DNA of 64,000 nucleotides from Actinopolyspora biskrensis (lineage in GTDB: Bacteria; Actinomycetota; Actinomycetes; Mycobacteriales; Pseudonocardiaceae). A program made the translations under genes and the position numbers. The notes under the pieces were generated by a model, which was not told where the DNA came from, ran no database searches, and saw only the letters and a program-made list of their open reading frames with translations. Positions 42,810-52,011 of this stretch are shown in pieces (the stretch's first letter is position 1; the number at the start of each line of letters is the position of its first letter). The DNA lies in assembly GCF_013408175.1 (NCBI RefSeq), contig NZ_JACBYW010000004.1:257583-321582 (forward strand), in the 5' to 3' direction.

Positions 42810-44777
42810 GTGGACAGTGATCACGTGGTTCCGGCCACGAGCGTCCCGAGCGGCACCGCGGGGGCGGGGCGCGGTGGTGACAGGCGCGCTTCGGCTCGGT
42901 GGACCGTCCTGTCCAGGCTGGTTTCCGCGCTGGTGCGCGAGGGGCGGCTCGATCCGGCCGAGGCGGCCCGCCGCGGGGTGTTCCTCCACACCCGGACCGT
43001 CACCGGAACGGGCAGACGGGAGCTTCGCGCGCCCGTTTCCGCTTCCCCGTGGACGACCGGGGCGCGGGGCGTCCCGCACGATCCGGTGGAGTTTCTCGAC
43101 GTGCTCCGGCGGGCCGGACTGGTGGAGGACGATCCGGAGGCCTGGCTGGGCTTGCGTGCCGATGTGGCCGACAGCGTCTCCGGGCTCGCGCGTGCCCGGC
43201 GTGCGTACGAGACGCGCGCCGGGAGGGTGCGAGCCGTGTCCGGGGGGCGCTCGGCCGTGCGGGCGCACCCCTTCTCCGCGCTGGTGCGCGCGTTGCGCGT
43301 CGACGAGGGGGCGGACGACCCGCTGCTGACCGCTTTCGAGCAGTGGGTGGTGGACGGTCACCCCATGCAGCCGGTAGCCAAGATCAAAACCGGGATGTCG
43401 CCGGGTGAGGCGCGGCGCTACGCCCCGGAGTTCGGGGCCGAGTTCGACCTGCGGCTGGTCGCGGTGCCCCGGCGGCTGGTGTCCGGGGCCGACTCGGCGG
43501 GCGGGAGCGATCCGGTGGAAGCGGTCCGCCGGGAGCTGCGTCGGACCCTGCCGGGAACGGCCGAGTCCGCGGAGTCCGAAATGGCGCGCAGGGGGCTCGT
43601 TCCCGGCGAGCACGCGTTGATCCCCGTGCATCCGCACCAGCTGCGGCACGCGCTGCCACGGCTGCACGGTGCCGCGCTCAGCAGCGGAGCCGTCACGGTG
43701 CTGTCCCGTTCCGTTCCGGCGCGTCCGCTGATGTCGACGCGCACGCTCGACGTGCGCGAGCGCGGCGAACGCGCCGGGCTGCACGTCAAGACCGCGCTCG
43801 AGGTGCGGCTGACCGGGGCGGTACGGGGAGTTTCCGGGGAGGCGGTGCACAACGGCCCGCGACTTTCGGGGCTGCTGGACGAACTGGCCGCCGCGGATCC
43901 CGCTCTCGCACCGCCCGACCGGCGGGGCGGTTCGGGTTTCGCCGTCTGCCGGGAGCTGGTCGGGATACGCCACGATCCGACGCTGCTCGGGGAGCGGGCC
44001 GCGGAGTCCCCGGAGCTGTCCAGGGCCAGGAACCGTTCCCTGGGGGCGATCCTGCGCGAGGACCCCGCGGAGTCGACGAGCGCGGGGGAGGTCGCCTTGC
44101 CGGTGGCCGCCCTGCTGGCCCGTTCCCCGCTGACCGGACACACCCTGATCCACGATGTGCTGACCGAACGGCACTCCGCGGGCGGAGCGGGGAGCGGCAG
44201 CGCCCCCTCCCGCGTCGAAGCGGCCCGCCGCTGGCTGGGAGCGCATCTGGATCTGGGGATCTCCCCGCTGCTCACCCTGCTGGTGCGGTACGGGATCGCG
44301 CTGGAGCCGCATCCGCAGAACACCGTGCTGGTCCTGCGCGCCGGAGTGCCGAGGTCGCTGCTCGTGCGCGATCTGGGCGGGGCCCGCGTGCTGCGGGAGC
44401 GGCTGGGACGTTCGGGCCGCCGTCCGCGGCTGCTGGAGGGGTCGGCGCTGTGGTGCGACGGTCCGGAAGCGCTGCGGAACAAGCTGTTCTTTCCGCTTTT
44501 CGTCAACCACCTGGGTGAACTCGTGACCGCGCTGGCCGCGGCGGCGGGGTGCCCGGAGCGGGTGTTGTGGCGGGTGGTCTCCGACCGGGTGCGGAGCTGT
44601 TTCGCGGGGCTGATCGAGGAGGCCGGGTCCCCCGCGGAGGCCGCCGACGCTCGCGAGGACGCCGGGGCGCTGCTGAACGAACCGTGGCCGTTGAAGACCA
44701 TGCTGACGATGCGGTTGTCCGGGCTGGTGACCGAACAGCGCTACGTTCCGGCTCCCAACCCGCTGGCCCTGCCTTGA
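42810..44777 (+). CDS. IucA/IucC-family siderophore synthetase, copy 1
   Basis: About 655 aa. NRPS-independent siderophore synthetase fold: IPVHPHQLRHALPRL, RPLMSTRTLDV, HVKTALEVRLTG, LEPHPQNTVLVLRAG and KTMLTMRLSG. The ATP-site motif normally GHPxHPxxKxRxG reads GHPMQPVAKIKTG, so one conserved His is Gln. These enzymes join a carboxylate (often citrate or its half) to an amine or alcohol using ATP. Starts are uncertain (GTG at 42765, 42810 or 42825). The next synthetase overlaps its stop, forming a two-gene unit. No IdeR/DmdR-type iron box was seen upstream. Confidence 0.87.
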   Translation: MDSDHVVPATSVPSGTAGAGRGGDRRASARWTVLSRLVSALVREGRLDPAEAARRGVFLHTRTVTGTGRRELRAPVSASPWTTGARGVPHDPVEFLDVLRRAGLVEDDPEAWLGLRADVADSVSGLARARRAYETRAGRVRAVSGGRSAVRAHPFSALVRALRVDEGADDPLLTAFEQWVVDGHPMQPVAKIKTGMSPGEARRYAPEFGAEFDLRLVAVPRRLVSGADSAGGSDPVEAVRRELRRTLPGTAESAESEMARRGLVPGEHALIPVHPHQLRHALPRLHGAALSSGAVTVLSRSVPARPLMSTRTLDVRERGERAGLHVKTALEVRLTGAVRGVSGEAVHNGPRLSGLLDELAAADPALAPPDRRGGSGFAVCRELVGIRHDPTLLGERAAESPELSRARNRSLGAILREDPAESTSAGEVALPVAALLARSPLTGHTLIHDVLTERHSAGGAGSGSAPSRVEAARRWLGAHLDLGISPLLTLLVRYGIALEPHPQNTVLVLRAGVPRSLLVRDLGGARVLRERLGRSGRRPRLLEGSALWCDGPEALRNKLFFPLFVNHLGELVTALAAAAGCPERVLWRVVSDRVRSCFAGLIEEAGSPAEAADAREDAGALLNEPWPLKTMLTMRLSGLVTEQRYVPAPNPLALP

Positions 44778-46804
44778 GCGGCTCCTTCGCGGTGTGCGCG
44801 GGCAGCGGCACGCTGAACTCCCGCGAGGCCGCCGTGCTGGCGGAGTTGCGCCGGCGGGACGCGGAGCTGTCGCGGCGCTGGTCGCAGGCCCTGCCGGAGG
44901 CCCGCGCGGAGACCGCGCGCGGTTTCCTCGGGGCGCTGCTGCGGGAGGACGCCCCGGGGGTGCGGGGACACGCCACCGCTTTCCGGTGGCCTCCGCGACC
45001 GGACGGCGCGCACGGCTTCCCGGCCGCGCTGCTGGAGAGGTTCGCGGATGGCGCCGGAACCCTGGTGGTCGTGCGGGCCCCCGGTTGCCGCGCCGTGGCG
45101 GCACTGCGGGAGGAGGAAGCGGGATTCGGGCTCGGCCGGGTGTCCACTCCGGTGCTGGTGGAGCGGGACGGCGGCGTTCTCGCGCTGGAACGCGCCGAAC
45201 GGTTGATCGACGTGTTGCGGGACAACGATCCGAGCGCGCACTGGGAGCGGATGCGGGAGGAGCTCGTGGATTCCGCGTGCAACCTGGCGCTGTCCGGGGT
45301 GCTGGTGGAACGGGCGCGGAAGCGCTTGCTCCCCTCCGGGGCGCGACCGGACGGGATGAACCCGTTGAGCGCGCTGGCCGCGGGGCGCCCGGGCCGCGAC
45401 GTCGCCCTGGAGCTGGACACGCTGACCGGAGAGGGGCACAGCACCCACCCCTGCGGCAAGGTGCGCCTCGGCTTCTCCGCCGCGGATTCCCTCGCCTACG
45501 CACCGGAAAGCGGTGCGTACGTCGAGATCGGACTGGTCGCCGTCAGCCGGAGCCTCGTGCGCTCGACCGAGGACGCGGGGCGACGTTCGGTCGGCGACCT
45601 GCTCGGGGCCCACTTCCCCCGGTTGCTCGCGTGCGCGGTGCGGGAACTGCGTGAGCTGGGCAGGGACCCGGACGACTACGCCCTCGTGCCGGTCCATCCG
45701 TGGCAGCGGCGCAACGTGCTCGCGCGCGAGTACGCCGGGGAGCTGCGTTCGGGGGAACTGGTCCCGCTCCGAGGTGCTCGGCTGCCCTGCAGGCCCACCC
45801 TGTCGATACGCACCCTGGTCACGGCCTTCCCCGGTAGGCGCGGACGACGGCTGACGATCAAGACCTCGCTGGACGTGCTGCTGACCTCCACCCGGCGCAC
45901 GATCTCGCCCGAGACCACGCGGGACGCTCCGGGCACGAGCGCGCTGCTGCGGGAGCTGCTGGACCGCGATCCGGTGTCGGCGGGCAAGGTGGGGACGGTG
46001 TCCGACCTGGCGGGCATCGCGTTCGCCCCTCCGGAGGGAGGTGCGAGTGGTTCGGCCCGTCTGCGCGGGCTCTCCGCCCTGCTGCGGGAGGACCCGGCCG
46101 ACCAGTTGAACGACGCGGGCGAGCATCTGGTTCCCGCTTCGGCGCTGCGGGCGCCGTCACCGGTTTCCGACGGGACCCTGCTGGCCGATCTGGTGGACGA
46201 GCTGGCCGCGCGCACGGCCACGAGCGGGGTCGCGGCCGGTGAGCGCTTCCTGCGGAGCTACAGCGAACTGCTGTTCTCGGCGACCCTGCCGCTGCTCTCG
46301 CGTCACGGCATGGCGCTGGAGGCGCACATGCAGAACACCCTCCTGGTCGTCCGCGGCGGCGAACCCGTCCGGTTGCTGCTGCGGGACTTCGCCGGGATGC
46401 GGGTGCACCGCGGTCGGATGCGCGCGGCCGGGTGGAACAGCGCGGCACGCCACGCGCGGGCGACGGTGGTGGAGCACGTGGAGCAGCTGCACGCCAAGCT
46501 GGCCCACTCCGTGCTGCAGGTCAACCTGGCTGAGGTGGTCCGCTCGCTGGGCGAGTTCCCCGGGGCCGCCCAGCGGGGGGCGTGGGATGTCGTGCGTTCG
46601 GTGCTCGTCGAAACGGCCGAGCGGGTCGCCGCAACCGGCGGCGGCGAGGAAGCGCGTTCCGACCTCGCCGCCTTGCTCGCGCCGACGCTCCCGCAGAAGG
46701 CCCTGGCCACCATGCGGCTGCGTTCCGCGACGGAGGACGTCCACCGCCCGCAGCCCAACCCGCTGCACCGGTCCGGGGCCGTGTCCGGCCGGACCGGGAC
46801 GTGA
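44774..46804 (+). CDS. IucA/IucC-family siderophore synthetase, copy 2
   Basis: 676 aa from a TTG overlapping the upstream stop (TTGA); GTG 44792 is an alternative. The nucleotide motif GHSTHPCGKVRLGFS is intact, as are VPVHPWQRRNV, PTLSIRTLV, IKTSLDVLLTS, LEAHMQNTLLVVRGG and KALATMRL. With copy 1 it would carry out two condensations of a citrate- or diamine-based siderophore. No hydroxylase, acyltransferase, exporter or receptor gene is nearby, so substrates come from elsewhere or the locus is a minimal type. Confidence 0.9.
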   Translation: MSGSFAVCAGSGTLNSREAAVLAELRRRDAELSRRWSQALPEARAETARGFLGALLREDAPGVRGHATAFRWPPRPDGAHGFPAALLERFADGAGTLVVVRAPGCRAVAALREEEAGFGLGRVSTPVLVERDGGVLALERAERLIDVLRDNDPSAHWERMREELVDSACNLALSGVLVERARKRLLPSGARPDGMNPLSALAAGRPGRDVALELDTLTGEGHSTHPCGKVRLGFSAADSLAYAPESGAYVEIGLVAVSRSLVRSTEDAGRRSVGDLLGAHFPRLLACAVRELRELGRDPDDYALVPVHPWQRRNVLAREYAGELRSGELVPLRGARLPCRPTLSIRTLVTAFPGRRGRRLTIKTSLDVLLTSTRRTISPETTRDAPGTSALLRELLDRDPVSAGKVGTVSDLAGIAFAPPEGGASGSARLRGLSALLREDPADQLNDAGEHLVPASALRAPSPVSDGTLLADLVDELAARTATSGVAAGERFLRSYSELLFSATLPLLSRHGMALEAHMQNTLLVVRGGEPVRLLLRDFAGMRVHRGRMRAAGWNSAARHARATVVEHVEQLHAKLAHSVLQVNLAEVVRSLGEFPGAAQRGAWDVVRSVLVETAERVAATGGGEEARSDLAALLAPTLPQKALATMRLRSATEDVHRPQPNPLHRSGAVSGRTGT

Positions 46805-46882
46805 CGGTTCGTCGTCGCGTCCCCGGCCGCGGGGAGCACCGCGTTTCGCCGGGGGACCACGGCGCGGAGGGGCTGCGTTCGT

Positions 46883-48427
46883 TCAGTCCACGGGTTCGAT
46901 CGTGAGGTGTGCGGGTTCCGTCCACGGGGAGTCGATGTTCCACGCCGGATCGGGCCCGGGGCCCATCACCCTGTGCAGGACGTAGTCCACCTCGCGCGGC
47001 TCGGTGGGGGTGAAGTTCCGGTAGTTGGCCCGCAGCACGGAGGAGGTAACCGGGCCTGCTTCGTCGATCCGCTTCCGGATCTCGGGCGCGAGATAGCCCC
47101 GGTCGGCCAGTCCGTCCACCACGGCGCACTCGCAGAAGTAGGCGAGGGTGCCGATTTCGCCGGGACTGCGCACCGTGCCTTCCCCGACGATGTCACCGAC
47201 CATCTCGCCTATCCGCGCGTAGTCGGAGGGCTTGGCCCAGTTCGTCGTGATGGAGGCGTGCTTCCAGGGGGTCCCGGTGTCGAGCACGACGCGCGCCTGG
47301 TTGACGACGACACCCGCACCGAGGGCGACCACCATCGTCGTGGCCAGCAGCGGAAGCGCGCTCCGCTTCACAGCGACCGTGGTGGCCACCGCTCCGACGG
47401 CCGCGGCCCCGAACACGGACAGTCCGATCATGCTCGGCACGTAGTACCAGTGGTAGGGCGGTACGCCGAGCAGGGTGTAGACGTAGAAGTGCGCGGCTCC
47501 GCCGAGCCCCAGCAGTGCCCACGGGTGGATGTCGCGCGCTCCCGCGCGGCGCAGCGAACGGGTGATCAGCCACACGGGAAGCGCCACGGCACCGAGGACG
47601 GCCGCGCTGAGGGCTGCCGCCGTCGCCGCCGGGTATGCCGTGTAGTACAGCTGCAGGCCGTTGCCGAAGTCCCAGTCCCCCCAGTGCTCCTGGAGCTGCT
47701 TGATCACGAGCGTGTCCGGTACGGCCGATCCGAAGGCCCACCAGCTGAAGGCGAACCACGGCAGCGCGGCAGCGCAGCCGGGAATCAGCCACCGCCACCA
47801 CTTGCGCCACAGGCTCGGTCGGCCGATGAGCAGCGCGAGGACGAATACCCCCAGGTCCAGTCTCGTGAGAGCCAGCAGCCCCGCGGCCGTCCCGAAGAGC
47901 ACGCGGTTGTGGCTCGTGGCGCCGAGCAGCAGCAGGCCGAGCAACGCGGAGGCCAGCGTCATCTCCAGGCCCGCCGAGGAGAGCAGGAACGGGTTGAGCA
48001 GCACGAGCAGGGTGCCCAATAAGCCCGTGAACCACGGTAATCCGCTGTGCCGGGCGGTCCGGTGCAGGGAGTGGGCCAGGGTCGCGTTCGCCAGCACGAA
48101 CACGACGCCGAGCGCGAGGACCGGCTGGCGCAGCAGGAAGGTGAAGGCCGCCAGTACCAGCACGTTCAGCGGGGAGGTGGCGGTGTTGGCGAACTCCTGC
48201 TCGATCATCCCCCAGTGCCCGTGGAAAGCGAGGTTCCGGGCGTAGTCGATGGTGATGTAGGCGTCGTCGGTCAGTCCTCCACGGATCAGGAGGAACAGCG
48301 CGGCGGCCAGTGCGCCCACACCTCCCGTGGTGAACAGTGCTCTTCGATCACGTGCTCTGTTCTCGTACGGGTTTCCCTCCCCGGAGTGTTCTTGCTGCGT
48401 TTCGTGCGCTGTTTCGGCGATCGCCAC
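46883..48427 (-). CDS. GT-C type membrane glycosyltransferase (probable)
   Basis: 514 aa with about 10-11 membrane helices. The first extracytoplasmic loop carries DDAYITIDYARNLAFHG, the acidic-pair motif of GT-C enzymes such as arabinofuranosyl- and mannosyltransferases that use polyprenyl-phosphate sugars. The C-terminal 130 residues form a soluble extracellular domain (YFCECAVVDGL). It probably adds a sugar to an envelope glycan on the outer face. It converges with the siderophore genes. Confidence 0.75.
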   Translation of the reverse strand: MAIAETAHETQQEHSGEGNPYENRARDRRALFTTGGVGALAAALFLLIRGGLTDDAYITIDYARNLAFHGHWGMIEQEFANTATSPLNVLVLAAFTFLLRQPVLALGVVFVLANATLAHSLHRTARHSGLPWFTGLLGTLLVLLNPFLLSSAGLEMTLASALLGLLLLGATSHNRVLFGTAAGLLALTRLDLGVFVLALLIGRPSLWRKWWRWLIPGCAAALPWFAFSWWAFGSAVPDTLVIKQLQEHWGDWDFGNGLQLYYTAYPAATAAALSAAVLGAVALPVWLITRSLRRAGARDIHPWALLGLGGAAHFYVYTLLGVPPYHWYYVPSMIGLSVFGAAAVGAVATTVAVKRSALPLLATTMVVALGAGVVVNQARVVLDTGTPWKHASITTNWAKPSDYARIGEMVGDIVGEGTVRSPGEIGTLAYFCECAVVDGLADRGYLAPEIRKRIDEAGPVTSSVLRANYRNFTPTEPREVDYVLHRVMGPGPDPAWNIDSPWTEPAHLTIEPVD

Positions 48428-48948
48428 CGCTACTCCTCTCGTCGACGAAACAGAGTGAGGCGCTCGGGATGGATGCCGTCATAGGTTCGCAGCTGTTCAC
48501 TCGAGTGTGGTCGGCGGTGTGTGTTTTGGAGTCTTTCGTGTCAAGGACCATAGCGTGTGGCGCACGAATCCGCTCGATCGTTCGACAGTTCAGTATGTCG
48601 TGTATCACTCTCGGTGATCACCACTGCGGAACGTCCCCACTCGGGCCCAGGGAGCGCGGACAGGGCTGTCATCCGCTCGTCCGGTCCGGTCACCGGTCAA
48701 GCGGCGCGGCCGTCTTCCACCACCCGAGCAGGCCGATCCGCGGACTCTTCTGGAACTTCCGGCGAAAGGCTGCTTCCGACGCGAGCGCTTCAGCCCGCGC
48801 AGGACGAGAAGCTCCGGTGCGTGAGTCGGATGCATCGCAAGGCGGCAGGGCACCGTGGCGTAGGCCGCTACTCGAGGTGCCCTCCGACGCAGCAAGGCGC
48901 CGACTCACGTGACGGCTACCCGACCGGCGCGCGAAGTTCGGTCATGAG
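48428..48948. other. 520-bp gap holding a repeat copy
   Basis: Lies between two leftward genes. The right half is repeat copy B. The left 260 bp carries the GT-C gene promoter. No gene-like frame was seen. Confidence 0.6.
48690..48935 (-). repeat. Dispersed structured repeat, copy B
   Basis: Antiparallel copy, about 250 bp. On the plus strand the outer stem is GTGAGTCGG (48821-48829) with CCGACTCAC (48900-48908), and the middle stem GGGCACC (48848-48854) with GGTGCCC (48876-48882). The tail extends beyond copy A to a CTGCTCGGGTGG and GGCCGCGCCGC stretch shared with copy C. Confidence 0.85.
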
Positions 48949-49608
48949 CTATTGCTCGTTCGGGCGCAGTCCTCGGTGCAGCCGCTCGAAGGCCTCGTCC
49001 ATGTACTCGTGCAGGCTCGAGTCCGATTCGGACTCCTGCCACGCCTGCACCGAGACGCGCAGCGCGGTGATCGCGGTGGCGCCGACCAGGCGGACGTAGG
49101 GGTCCTCGCAGGAGGTGCCCGTTTTCCTGGCCAGGCCTTCCACCAGGGAGGACTCCATGGCTCGGAACGCGGTGACCACGCGTTCGATCAGTTCGGGGTT
49201 CTCGCGCAGGATCACCGCCTGGTCGCGCCAGGTGGAGCCGCTCATGGCCGTGTTCATGGCTTCTCCGAGCACGGCCTGTGCCGTCCGCAGGGGCTCTTCG
49301 GCGTCGGGGCGGGCCAGTACGCGTTCCGGTGTGTTCGTGATCGTTTCCTGGTCCCAGGGGACGAGCACTTCCTCCTTCGAGGTGAAGTAGTTGAAGAACG
49401 TCCTGGGGGAGACTTCGGCGTGGGCGCAGATGTCCTCGACCGTGACCGCGTTCGGACCGCGTTCGCGGAAGAGGCTGACCGCCGCTCGTTGCAGTGCCTG
49501 GTGCGTCGCGCGTTTCTTGCGTTCGCGCAGTCCGCCGGTGCCCACATCCGCGCCGGTGGATGCCGTGCTTCCGGTTGTTCGCGGCGCTGTGTGCGCTGGT
49601 CTGGCCAT
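48949..49608 (-). CDS. TetR-family transcriptional regulator
   Basis: 219 aa. HTH in LRERKKRATHQALQRAAVSLF... VSPRTFFNYFTSKEEVL, then a MftR-like C-terminal domain. ATG 49608 has good spacing from a purine run. It diverges from the membrane protein with a CarboxypepD_reg domain, leaving a 258-bp promoter region with a candidate -35/-10 set, so it is a likely regulator of that gene. Confidence 0.9.
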   Translation of the reverse strand: MARPAHTAPRTTGSTASTGADVGTGGLRERKKRATHQALQRAAVSLFRERGPNAVTVEDICAHAEVSPRTFFNYFTSKEEVLVPWDQETITNTPERVLARPDAEEPLRTAQAVLGEAMNTAMSGSTWRDQAVILRENPELIERVVTAFRAMESSLVEGLARKTGTSCEDPYVRLVGATAITALRVSVQAWQESESDSSLHEYMDEAFERLHRGLRPNEQ

Positions 49609-49728
49609 CGTGTGGCTCTCCCTCGCTGCGGCTGTGGCCACTGGGCGGCTGAGCTGGGGGTTCATCGTAGTCGCGGCGTCCGATGACGGACAAACCGGTC
49701 ACTCGCCGATGTGTGCATTGTTGCATTT

Positions 49729-49758
49729 TTGCAGTGCCTGCACGAAAAGTGCTACGAT
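49729..49758 (+). promoter_or_regulatory. Candidate promoter for the membrane/CarboxypepD_reg gene
   Basis: TTGCAG (49729-49734) and TACGAT (49753-49758), 18 bp apart, about 110 bp before the gene start. Repeated TGCA elements around it could bind the divergent TetR protein. Confidence 0.45.
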
Positions 49759-49866
49759 CGTTCCCGTCATTCGACGCGCTGTCGCGCAGGCGGTCGCCGG
49801 GGGTCCGCGGCCCGCTGTCCGTGGTTGATCGCGAATCGGTTCCCGAACTCGTGGTGAGGAGTGTTG

Positions 49867-51240
49867 GTGTCCGAAGAGCAGCCGAAGCAGTTGGCTCGAA
49901 AGCTCGTCTCGACGCTGTGGTTCCCGATGTTCTTCATCGTCGGGTTCATGGTGTGCTACCTGTTGCCGTTCCACGCTCCTCAGCCGCGCGACATGTCCGT
50001 GGCTGTGGTCGGTGAGCAGAGCGCCGAACGGCTCGAGACCGCGCTGAACAGGTCCGTGCCCGACGGCTTCGACGTGACGGCGGTTCCGGACGAGCAGGCC
50101 GCGAGGCAGTCGGTCAACGACAGGGAGGCGACCGCCGCGTACGACCCGGCCAACGGCGAGCTGTTCTACGGCTCGGCCAACGGCAAGGCGAGCATGCAGA
50201 TGCTGCGGCAGGTCTTCACCCCGGTCGCGCAGCAGTCCGGTCAGCAGCTGACCACCACCGATCTCGTGCCCACCGCTCCCGGCGACGTCATGGGCACCGG
50301 CCTGTTCTACTGCCTGATGGCGATAAACATCCCGCCCTACATAGCGGTGATGATGTTGCTGCGGGCGGAGCTGACCACCAGGCAGAAGCTGGGCTCGCTG
50401 GTCGGTGTCGGCGTCCTGGGGACGTTGATCGTCTACGGGACCGCCCTGTCGCTGGACGTCATCCACAACGATCCGCTCCTCCTGCTGGTCGGTTTCCTGC
50501 TCACCCAGGCCATAGCCTGGACCACGTTCGGCCTGGTCCCGTTCGTCAAGCAGTTCATACCCGGTGTGGCCATGGGGCTGTTCGTCCTGCTGAGCCTCCC
50601 TTCCAGTGGCGGGGCGATCCCGAAGGAACTGGTCCCCGGCTTCTTCCAGTCGTTGCACCTGGTCATGCCGCTCGGGCAGGCCGTGCACGCGATGCGCGGG
50701 ATCCTCTACTTCGACGGAACCGGGGCGCTCGGAGCCACGCTCGGGCTGTCCGCCTGGGTGCTGCTGGGCGTGGCGTTGGTGGTGCTCAACCAGGTGCTCG
50801 TGCGGCGCCGGTCCCGAACCGGCTCGGCCGGGGAGTCCGCCGCGGACACCGGAGGCGGGTACGAGCACGTGGACGACAGCGACGTCACCGTCGACCCGGC
50901 GCTGGAGGCCCCGGAGCCGGTGCACCGCCGGACGCTGGCCGGTTCGGTCACCGACGGGTCCGGGGCCGCCGTGCCGGGGGCGAGCGTGACCGTCACGGAC
51001 GGGCGTGGAGTGCAGCTGGCGAGGATGCTGACCTCCCCCGACGGCGGTTACAAGGTGCAGGAGTTGCCGGAGGAGCCGGTCACGGTGGTTGCCTCGGCTT
51101 CGGGGATGCAGCCCGCCGTCGATCGACTGGCGGCCCGCGTCGGCCGGGTGGAGCGCTGTGACTTCCTGCTCGACCCCGAGGCGGGGAGCCGCAGCGTGCG
51201 CCCGAGCCGCGTGGACGCGGCGATGGCCGGTCGGGGCTGA
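49867..51240 (+). CDS. ABC-2-permease-like membrane protein with a C-terminal carboxypeptidase-regulatory-like domain
   Basis: 457 aa. The first helix (about 13-35) and a 110-residue extracytoplasmic domain (AVVGEQSAERLETAL...) resemble YhgE/Pip-like and ABC-2 permeases. Five more helices lie at about 140-325. Then a linker and a beta-sandwich (355-440: AGSVTDGSGAAVPGASVTVTDG... LPEEPVTVVASASG) of the carboxypeptidase regulatory-like type. GTG 49867 follows GAGGAG; GTG 49861 and TTG 49864 are too close to it. A TetR gene is divergent. Possible role: export, with the added domain binding a partner. Confidence 0.72.
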   Translation: MSEEQPKQLARKLVSTLWFPMFFIVGFMVCYLLPFHAPQPRDMSVAVVGEQSAERLETALNRSVPDGFDVTAVPDEQAARQSVNDREATAAYDPANGELFYGSANGKASMQMLRQVFTPVAQQSGQQLTTTDLVPTAPGDVMGTGLFYCLMAINIPPYIAVMMLLRAELTTRQKLGSLVGVGVLGTLIVYGTALSLDVIHNDPLLLLVGFLLTQAIAWTTFGLVPFVKQFIPGVAMGLFVLLSLPSSGGAIPKELVPGFFQSLHLVMPLGQAVHAMRGILYFDGTGALGATLGLSAWVLLGVALVVLNQVLVRRRSRTGSAGESAADTGGGYEHVDDSDVTVDPALEAPEPVHRRTLAGSVTDGSGAAVPGASVTVTDGRGVQLARMLTSPDGGYKVQELPEEPVTVVASASGMQPAVDRLAARVGRVERCDFLLDPEAGSRSVRPSRVDAAMAGRG

Positions 51241-51251
51241 GTCCCGCACCG

Positions 51252-51294
51252 GGATCCGGGGCGGATCGGCCCGCCGGTCGCCCGTCCCGGATCC
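51252..51294. terminator. Terminator hairpin
   Basis: Arms GGATCCGGGGCGG and CCGTCCCGGATCC pair with one mismatch, 12 bp after the stop of the membrane-protein gene and before the TetR promoter of the next cassette. Confidence 0.65.
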
Positions 51295-51333
51295 GCCGTG
51301 GAGGTGTCCGCGCGCACACCCGGATCGCATTGA

Positions 51334-51351
51334 TGAGTGAGTGCTCACTCA
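51334..51351. promoter_or_regulatory. TetR operator of the DrrAB-glycosyltransferase cassette
   Basis: Perfect eight-base arms TGAGTGAG and CTCACTCA around TG. The site overlaps the predicted promoter (TATGCT follows) 14 bp before the TetR start, so TetR probably represses the whole cassette. Confidence 0.8.
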
Positions 51352-51364
51352 GTATGCTGTCCGT

Positions 51365-52000
51365 GTGAGCACGAACCGGCCTCGGCGCAGGGCGCCCGCG
51401 ATGAGCTCGGAACAGCGGCGGGACGAGATCGTCCGGGCCACGCTGCCGCTGCTGGTCGAACAGGGGCCCAACATCACGACCCGCTCGATCGCACAGGCGG
51501 CCGGAGTGGCGGAAGGAACGATCTTCCGGGTCTTCGCGGACAAGAACGAGCTGCTGCAAGCCTGCGTGTCCGAGGCTTTCCGCACCGACGAGGCGTGTGG
51601 GCGGATCAGGGGAATCCCGCCGGAGCAGGACTTGGCCGATCGGCTGAGCCGGGCTTCCTCGATCGTGTTGGACTACTTCCACCGCCTGGGCGGGCTCGTC
51701 CACAATCTCTCCGATTCGGAGTACGACGTGCATCGGCACCGGAAAGCCGAACAGCACCACTCCGAGGGCGGGCCGCAGTTCGTCCGGGACCTGATCGACG
51801 CCTGCGCGGAACTGGTGGCCCGGGACGAGCACAGGTTCCGCATGCCGCCCGGCGATGTCGCCCGGATGTTGCTCGGGCTGTTGATGAGCACGCGATTCGA
51901 AACGACCACCCCGGAAGGCGAGCAGTCCGCGATCGAGTCACGCATCGACGTGCTGCTCAACGGGGTACTGGCCGAACCGGGCCAGCACGAACACCGCTGA
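51365..52000 (+). CDS. TetR-family regulator of the drug-export cassette
   Basis: 211 aa. HTH: RRDEIVRATLPLLVEQGPNITTRSIAQAAGVAEGTIFRVFADKNELL. The first gene of a four-gene run TetR-ATPase-permease-glycosyltransferase, with an 18-bp palindrome at its promoter. A drug ligand lifting repression is the usual mode in such cassettes. GTG 51365 chosen; ATG 51401 is an alternative. The ATPase begins 12 bp after its stop. Confidence 0.93.
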   Translation: MSTNRPRRRAPAMSSEQRRDEIVRATLPLLVEQGPNITTRSIAQAAGVAEGTIFRVFADKNELLQACVSEAFRTDEACGRIRGIPPEQDLADRLSRASSIVLDYFHRLGGLVHNLSDSEYDVHRHRKAEQHHSEGGPQFVRDLIDACAELVARDEHRFRMPPGDVARMLLGLLMSTRFETTTPEGEQSAIESRIDVLLNGVLAEPGQHEHR

Positions 52001-52011
52001 AGAAGGACGTT

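Noticed and set aside
46819-46857. Terminator hairpin between the siderophore and GT-C genes
   Set aside because: GTCCCCGGC/GCCGGGGGAC arms pair only with a bulge and a long loop, which is weaker than the hairpins listed.
49695-49745. Perfect TetR palindrome upstream of the membrane/CarboxypepD_reg gene
   Set aside because: Repeated TGCA elements are present, but the arms do not align as a clear dyad, so only a candidate promoter was listed.
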